DNA of 64,000 nt, from positions 62,001-126,000 of the forward strand of contig JARLHI010000060.1 in NCBI GenBank assembly GCA_031292355.1, given 5' to 3'. Source of the stretch: Candidatus Obscuribacterales bacterium. GTDB lineage: Bacteria; Cyanobacteriota; Vampirovibrionia; Obscuribacterales; Obscuribacteraceae. A program made the position numbers and the translations under genes. Below the pieces are notes generated by a model that was given only the letters and a program-made list of their open reading frames with translations, was not told the DNA's origin and made no database searches. Each line of letters starts with the position of its first letter. Positions within the stretch are counted from its first letter, which is position 1. Below are positions 59,453 to 64,000 of this stretch, piece after piece.

Positions 59453-61873
59453 ATGGACAGTTCTTCTTTGAAGCGTAGCGAAGATGGCTCGATTGCTTTA
59501 TTTATCAACGGCGATTTGCAGTTTGACAGTAAGGACGAACGCATTTATCACGAAGGGCTCGTCATACCGGCACTTCTGGTCGCCACAAAGCGCGAGCAAA
59601 GTGACCTCAAAGCGCTTGTTATAGGCGGCGGTGACGGGCTAGTTGCTCGCGAGTTGTTTAAATCGTCACGAGTGTCCTCAGTAGAACTAATCGATTATTC
59701 TCAAGACGTTGTCGACCTTGCCCAGAAGGACATTGCCACTCTTAATAATTCGAGCCTGACTGATTCGCGGTTGACATTGCATGTTCGAGATGCCTGGACC
59801 TATGTGGATGAGGCCATCAACGAAGGCAAAACGTATGATTTGATCATCAGTGACTTAACTGTACCTGAAGACGTGGTGGGCGCTAAATTTCATTCTGTCG
59901 ATTGGTACAGTAAACTCAATCGCTTGCTGACAGTTGATGGAGTGATCGCAATAAATGCGGTATCTCCACAAAAGACACCACAAGCATTCTGGTCTGTTTT
60001 CAATAGTGTTGCGCGTGCCGGGCTGCACCCTAGACCTTATCATGTGGAAATTCCGTCATTTACGGCACAGGGATTTGGTCAGGACTGGGGCTTTCTATTG
60101 GCCGCGAAAACTGTAATCAACGAAGAGGATTTTGATACCACCATTGCTGGAATTTTCTCAGGAGAAATTCTTCGCAATAAAGCCGACGTCACAACCCTTT
60201 TTGAATTTCCGTCAGACTTTTTTGATTTCCAAGCAAAGGCGATACCAGCAGCTGATGGAAGCTCCATTTTATTGCATTACTTCCAGTACGGAGTTGAGCT
60301 GAAGCCGAGTTCGTCGAGTTTGCAAAACTCTCTTGTTATGTGCGTTGACAATTTGACAATACCTGAGACTGATACAGGTAGAAACATTTTGCCTCCAGAC
60401 ATCACCGAAGCTCTGGCTAAATCTTTGAGCCTCATTGATGGCGACAGCAAATGCCAGCCCAAGGAAATTCGGCTTGTACTGCATGAAGCATTTGAGCTCA
60501 TGTCTTCTGTGCAAAAAGAACAAGTTGGAGAAATGATCAATGACTTCTTAGAATCTCCTTTTGCTTTTTTGCAAGCAGTTGATTTAGAAGCCTTGATTTC
60601 GAGACTGTTGAAGCGTGCGTCCGAGCTGCCAGCGCAAATGGTGGCGGAACTAACCAGTCTCAAAGAAAACTTTGCCGAATGGTCTCGTGATGAGGAACTC
60701 ATTCTGGGTTTCGGTCAACGAGTTCTCACTATTCTCAGTGTTGCCATCGTCATTGGTAATTTGCTTTATCCCGATATGGCGTATGCAAAAGGTGGATATG
60801 GTGGTCACGGCGGAGGCTACAACAGCGGTTGGGGCGGCACCACTTATTACAATAACAACGTCTACAGAAGAAATATAAACAAAGGTCCGATGGGCCCCGG
60901 TCCAGGTCAAACTACTGAAAGACAGATGCGGCAAAACAGTCTTCCCCAGCGCAATGATGTTAGCGATGCAGGCTATCTTGATGAAGGTGGCAATCTCTAT
61001 CCTCTTCGCCATTACCGCATGTCACAGCCTGACAATTCTGTAAAAGTGATTTCGTCTGCTTTTCGCCTGGGACCACAAGTAGATTTACTGAACAACGGGC
61101 ACATTGCAGTGCCGTTGACAGAAGGCTCTTACTTTTTAATCACGCCAGAACATACGCATGTCATTGAGCAGTCGAAGGGCACAGTCACCATGCGCTTGCA
61201 TGGTGAAGCCGACCTGCTTGATATGACAAAAACTGAAATCGGTCGTCAAAGTGCACAAGTACAAAGTAGTGTCGCGGCCGGTGCTAGCAGCTCCCAGATT
61301 AAGGAGGCCATTGATAGCCTCGAAAAAGCAAAAAAAATATTTGCTGCCCGGGAAGTCGATAAAGTATCGACCGCTGTACCACAAGTTGTCGGTGCGGCTG
61401 TGCTGTTTCCCGGTGTGTGGCTTGTTCCAGGGGGCAACTTCGTTGCAATTAAACGAGATGATGCAAGCATCGTTTACTTAGACCGTGACAGGCTGTACAG
61501 CGACCTTGGCCAAACAGAAATAAGTGATACCTATCCAGCTACATTCAAATCTGTCTTGGTCTCTTATTTGTCTAAGATTTCTAGAGATCTTACGGCAAAT
61601 GCAAATATGGTCGAGGCCGAAAGAAGCGAACTTCAAACTTTCAAGAACACACTAGCGACAGAGCTCAACGAATTCGAGAATTCTTCGCAAGTGGAAGTAA
61701 GTTTCGGCACTCGAAAAATGGCGCTTGCAGATGCCATTAGACTGACGAAATTGAAATTGAACAAAACCGAGCAGCAGATTAGAACCTTAGATGTCCAAAT
61801 CAGTAAAAATCCTGACCACGTTGACTTGGTCAAATTGACCCTCGCCGAACTTACGGCAAAATCGAGGGCCTGA
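59453..61873 (+). CDS. Spermidine-synthase-like domain fused to a membrane helix and exported region
   Basis: 806 residues from the ATG at 59453, which follows GAGGGGG. Residues 1-235 match polyamine aminopropyltransferase (spermidine synthase): LFINGDLQFDSKDERIYHEGLV, VIGGGDGLVARELF, and YDLIISDLTVPEDVV where the usual catalytic D-S-T-D-P reads D-L-T-V-P. Residues 240-415 are helical without a known fold. Residues 421-445 (RVLTILSVAIVIGNLLYPDMAYA) look like an internal signal or anchor, followed by a GGYGGHGGGYNSGWGG stretch and an outside region with a beta-rich part and a C-terminal coiled coil (about 690-800). A cytosolic enzyme and an exported half in one chain is unusual. The stop overlaps the FemAB gene start. 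Confidence 0.78.
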   Translation: MDSSSLKRSEDGSIALFINGDLQFDSKDERIYHEGLVIPALLVATKREQSDLKALVIGGGDGLVARELFKSSRVSSVELIDYSQDVVDLAQKDIATLNNSSLTDSRLTLHVRDAWTYVDEAINEGKTYDLIISDLTVPEDVVGAKFHSVDWYSKLNRLLTVDGVIAINAVSPQKTPQAFWSVFNSVARAGLHPRPYHVEIPSFTAQGFGQDWGFLLAAKTVINEEDFDTTIAGIFSGEILRNKADVTTLFEFPSDFFDFQAKAIPAADGSSILLHYFQYGVELKPSSSSLQNSLVMCVDNLTIPETDTGRNILPPDITEALAKSLSLIDGDSKCQPKEIRLVLHEAFELMSSVQKEQVGEMINDFLESPFAFLQAVDLEALISRLLKRASELPAQMVAELTSLKENFAEWSRDEELILGFGQRVLTILSVAIVIGNLLYPDMAYAKGGYGGHGGGYNSGWGGTTYYNNNVYRRNINKGPMGPGPGQTTERQMRQNSLPQRNDVSDAGYLDEGGNLYPLRHYRMSQPDNSVKVISSAFRLGPQVDLLNNGHIAVPLTEGSYFLITPEHTHVIEQSKGTVTMRLHGEADLLDMTKTEIGRQSAQVQSSVAAGASSSQIKEAIDSLEKAKKIFAAREVDKVSTAVPQVVGAAVLFPGVWLVPGGNFVAIKRDDASIVYLDRDRLYSDLGQTEISDTYPATFKSVLVSYLSKISRDLTANANMVEAERSELQTFKNTLATELNEFENSSQVEVSFGTRKMALADAIRLTKLKLNKTEQQIRTLDVQISKNPDHVDLVKLTLAELTAKSRA

Positions 61874-62946
61874 TGGGCAGCTTAGAAGTTCGTCTAATCG
61901 AGACAAGCACAATCAGTGCCAGCCTCGCCGATGAATGGCAAGCCCTTGTCTCTGCAAATGTCGCCTCCGGATTTATGCAAAGCTTACCCTGGGCTGAGTT
62001 TAAGCGCAGGCAGGGATTCATATCCTTGCATTTGGGCATTTTTAAGGATGACACCTTAATTGGTGGCAGCATGCTTTATACCCCAGAACAAAATAATGGT
62101 GGAGGAATTCTTGCCGCGCCAGAGGGACCTGTGCTGCCCTGGGATGATCTGGAGCTCGCGCGCGAGTCGCTGGGGCTGATTATTGATTTTGCAAAGATTC
62201 AGGCAAAGTCTCTTGGTGTGTCTGTATTACGCATCGAACCTCGACTGCCTCCGCCACCGGCGAAGATTTTGCGAGAGTTTGGCAGAGCTCCTTTAGATCT
62301 GGTGCCCAACGAAACACTCGTTATAGATATTGATAGATCACCCGAAAGCATTCTTGCGGCGATGAGACCGAAAGGTCGTTATAACATTGGCATTGCAAAA
62401 CGTTCCTTAGTTGAAACTCGAATTGAACCTTCAAATCAATTTTCATCGCAGTCTCTCAGCGAGACTGTTGGTCAGTTTTATGCTGTGCTTTGCGAGGCCG
62501 GCAAACGAGACGGGTTTGACGTTGAGCCATTGAAGTTCTTCGAACAGCTAGCATCTGTTTTGGTTCCAGCAGGTTTGGCAAAATTTCTGTTTACTGAGCA
62601 TGAAGGCGATCTACTTAGCGCGATGCTACTAATCACTTTTGGGAATCGAGCGACATACATTTATGGTGGTGTTAGCAATAAAAAACGGAATCTAATGGGG
62701 GGCTATGCGCTCCAATGGGCGGCAATCCAGGCCGCCAGAGCCAATGGATGCAAGTCTTATGATCTCTATGGCTTCACCACTTTTTGCGCACCAGATCATC
62801 GTTATGGCAGATTTTCGCAATTTAAAAGTCGATTCGGTGGTGACGCCGTCAAAACAATCGGCGCACAAGACTATTTTTTCCTAGATCACGTTACTGATAC
62901 TTTTATTCAAATCGTGAAAGAGATAAGCCCTCTAAATCAAATTTGA
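61873..62946 (+). CDS. FemAB/GNAT-type aminoacyl transferase-like protein
   Basis: 357 residues with two GNAT-like halves, as in FemX and related peptidyl or lipid-II transferases: LIGGSMLYTPEQNNGGGILAAPEGPVLP in the first, then the family segment MRPKGRYNIGIAKR and the second half with LLITFGNRATYIYGGVSNKKRNLMGGYALQWAAIQAARANG, YDLYGF and FGGD. Members add amino acids to peptidoglycan precursors using aminoacyl-tRNA, or acylate lipids. ATG and previous TGA share one base (TGATG at 61871-61875), so translation is coupled to the fusion protein. Substrate unknown. Confidence 0.87.
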   Translation: MGSLEVRLIETSTISASLADEWQALVSANVASGFMQSLPWAEFKRRQGFISLHLGIFKDDTLIGGSMLYTPEQNNGGGILAAPEGPVLPWDDLELARESLGLIIDFAKIQAKSLGVSVLRIEPRLPPPPAKILREFGRAPLDLVPNETLVIDIDRSPESILAAMRPKGRYNIGIAKRSLVETRIEPSNQFSSQSLSETVGQFYAVLCEAGKRDGFDVEPLKFFEQLASVLVPAGLAKFLFTEHEGDLLSAMLLITFGNRATYIYGGVSNKKRNLMGGYALQWAAIQAARANGCKSYDLYGFTTFCAPDHRYGRFSQFKSRFGGDAVKTIGAQDYFFLDHVTDTFIQIVKEISPLNQI

Positions 62947-63134
62947 TCAAATGTCTGAGTGAGATTTTGATAGGAAGCGCAGGTCGCAATGAGGTTACGC
63001 TCCATTCTAGACCGGAGATGAAGTAAATCTGAATTACACTTCATATGATGGCGGGTCCCTTAGAGTCCCTTATAGTCCTCTTCGAACTGTTGATTACTCG
63101 TAAATAACATTTAAAAGCCCAAACGAGCGATATC
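62947..63134. other. Intergenic region before acyltransferase gene
   Basis: 188 bp with no gene. Only the promoter of the downstream gene is expected here; no clear -35/-10 pair, no hairpin with a U tract. Confidence 0.5.
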
Positions 63135-64000
63135 ATGATGGTTGTCAATCGAAAGTGGGCAGTAGTTTTGACCGGGACGATTCAAGTAACCGAAGCAACT
63201 CAAGTAGCGCAAGTAGCCTCAGAGGTCACGCCACAAACTGGTGAGCTGATTTCTGCAAAGTCTCACACATCTAATAACTTCGATTTCCTTAGATTTGTGG
63301 CTGCAAGTTCAGTCATCTGGTATCACACTCCGGTTTTTCTCGGTCGTGGAGTCGATCCACTGGGTCAATGGACAGGACATCTTGATACAGGGTCGCTTGC
63401 AGTTATTTTCTTTTTCGTTATCAGTGGTTTTCTAATCACGCAGAGTTTCTATCGCAATAACTCAGTGTTGTCTTTTATCGTCAACAGATTTCTGCGAATT
63501 TGGCCTCCTCTCGTTGTCGTACTTTTGCTATGTTCTTTCTGTCTTGGGCCTGTGGTAACAGAATTCAGCAGGTCTCAATATTTTGCCGATCCTCACCTTT
63601 TTAGCTATTTGCAGAACGTGTTTTGCATGCAATCTTACAATGTTCTGCCAGGCGTCTTTGAGCACAATCATCACCGTGAGGTCATAAACGGTAGTCTCTG
63701 GACTATTCCTGTTGAAGTGTTTATGTACGCTGTCACACTGGCACTTGGAATTTGCGGTTGTTTGAAAAATAGGTTTGCTTTGGCAGCCGTGTTTGCGGCG
63801 TTACTGGTATATGACATGCAGGTGGTATCAGCCACGGCTGTCGGTGCTCAGCAGTTCCTTTGGTTACCCGCCCAGCTAGAAACTTCGAAATTTGCACTAA
63901 TGTATTTGATGGGTGCTAATTACTATGCCAATCGTCATTCAATCAAAATCTCTTGGCAGATTGCTCTGATTGTAAGCATCTTGCTGATTGGGTCTTACCA
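63135..64000 (+). CDS. Acyltransferase-3 family membrane protein (3' end outside window)
   Basis: 288 residues are visible from the ATG at 63135 to the window edge; a second ATG follows directly. The family marks are NFDFLRFVAASSVIWYH with the first active-site His, VIFFFVISGFLI, NRFLRIWPPLVVVL and NGSLWTIPVEVFMY. The protein has at least eight membrane helices in the visible part and adds acetyl or other acyl groups to surface sugars (OafA-like). The first 45 residues are hydrophilic with a loose T/E-Q-V-A repeat (TIQVTEATQVAQVAS) and no membrane segment, which is longer than usual for the family. Could be part of the polysaccharide machinery together with the acyltransferases at 1.4 and 15.2 kb. 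Confidence 0.87.
   Translation, partial: MMVVNRKWAVVLTGTIQVTEATQVAQVASEVTPQTGELISAKSHTSNNFDFLRFVAASSVIWYHTPVFLGRGVDPLGQWTGHLDTGSLAVIFFFVISGFLITQSFYRNNSVLSFIVNRFLRIWPPLVVVLLLCSFCLGPVVTEFSRSQYFADPHLFSYLQNVFCMQSYNVLPGVFEHNHHREVINGSLWTIPVEVFMYAVTLALGICGCLKNRFALAAVFAALLVYDMQVVSATAVGAQQFLWLPAQLETSKFALMYLMGANYYANRHSIKISWQIALIVSILLIGSY

Noticed and set aside
1-64000. CRISPR arrays, insertion sequences, phage genes
   Set aside because: No regularly spaced repeats, transposase or integrase motifs, terminal inverted repeats or phage structural genes were seen.

Overview
The window (about 48% GC by eye, dense genes on both strands) looks like a chromosomal segment of a non-photosynthetic relative of cyanobacteria, most likely the Melainabacteria/Vampirovibrionia (Obscuribacter-like) group. 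This is an inference from gene content: a cyanobacterial-style primary sigma factor, several Roadblock/LC7 and DUF4388-type proteins, very long Ala/Pro/Gln-rich secreted or regulatory proteins, and an ImuA-ImuB-DnaE2 mutasome with its own type of operator. I saw no rRNA, tRNA, CRISPR array, transposase or integrase; the window is not a visible mobile island.

Layout. 1-5.4 kb: surface sugar genes. A leftward operon (sugar nucleotidyltransferase, NeuD/PglD-type acetyltransferase, coiled-coil protein, DegT aminotransferase cut by the window edge) faces a rightward glycosyltransferase, galE and a small membrane protein. 5.5-7.2 kb: a TetR regulator and a divergent quinone oxidoreductase share a palindrome. 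7.2-13.2 kb: a signalling block with a REC-HPt-REC-REC-GGDEF protein, an unknown protein, a CheY-like protein and a membrane histidine kinase. 13.2-25.8 kb: an AlgJ/AlgX-like acetylation protein, a sugar acyltransferase, small membrane methyltransferase genes, glycerate kinase, a LysM protein, a secreted protein and a DUF4388 protein. 25.9-27.5 kb: leucyl aminopeptidase.

27.5-33.6 kb holds the most unusual module: an ECF-like sigma factor followed by a 1487-residue protein with an anti-sigma zinc finger at one end and a Roadblock/LC7 domain at the other, then two stand-alone Roadblock proteins. 34.6-38.8 kb: carboxyltransferase, MgtE and the primary sigma factor, all leftward. 38.9-43.2 kb: a rightward group with a second DUF4388 protein, a 37-residue basic protein, trpS and an O-antigen ligase. 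43.2-48.7 kb: MATE transporter, an unknown protein, a VWA protein, a PDZ-CAP protein and a TPMT-like methyltransferase.

48.8-58.8 kb: the mutasome. dnaE2 is separated from imuA-imuB by a very large unknown protein and an HD-domain protein, but both halves have near-identical promoters (TTGAC-type -35, CATAC-N4-GTATG palindrome in the spacer, good -10), which reads as a shared damage-response regulon. The imuA/imuB junction carries an 80-bp diverged tandem repeat at a 100-bp offset. 59.4-64 kb: a spermidine-synthase-like domain fused to a membrane segment and an exported region, translationally coupled to a FemAB-like transferase, then an acyltransferase-3 gene cut by the right edge.
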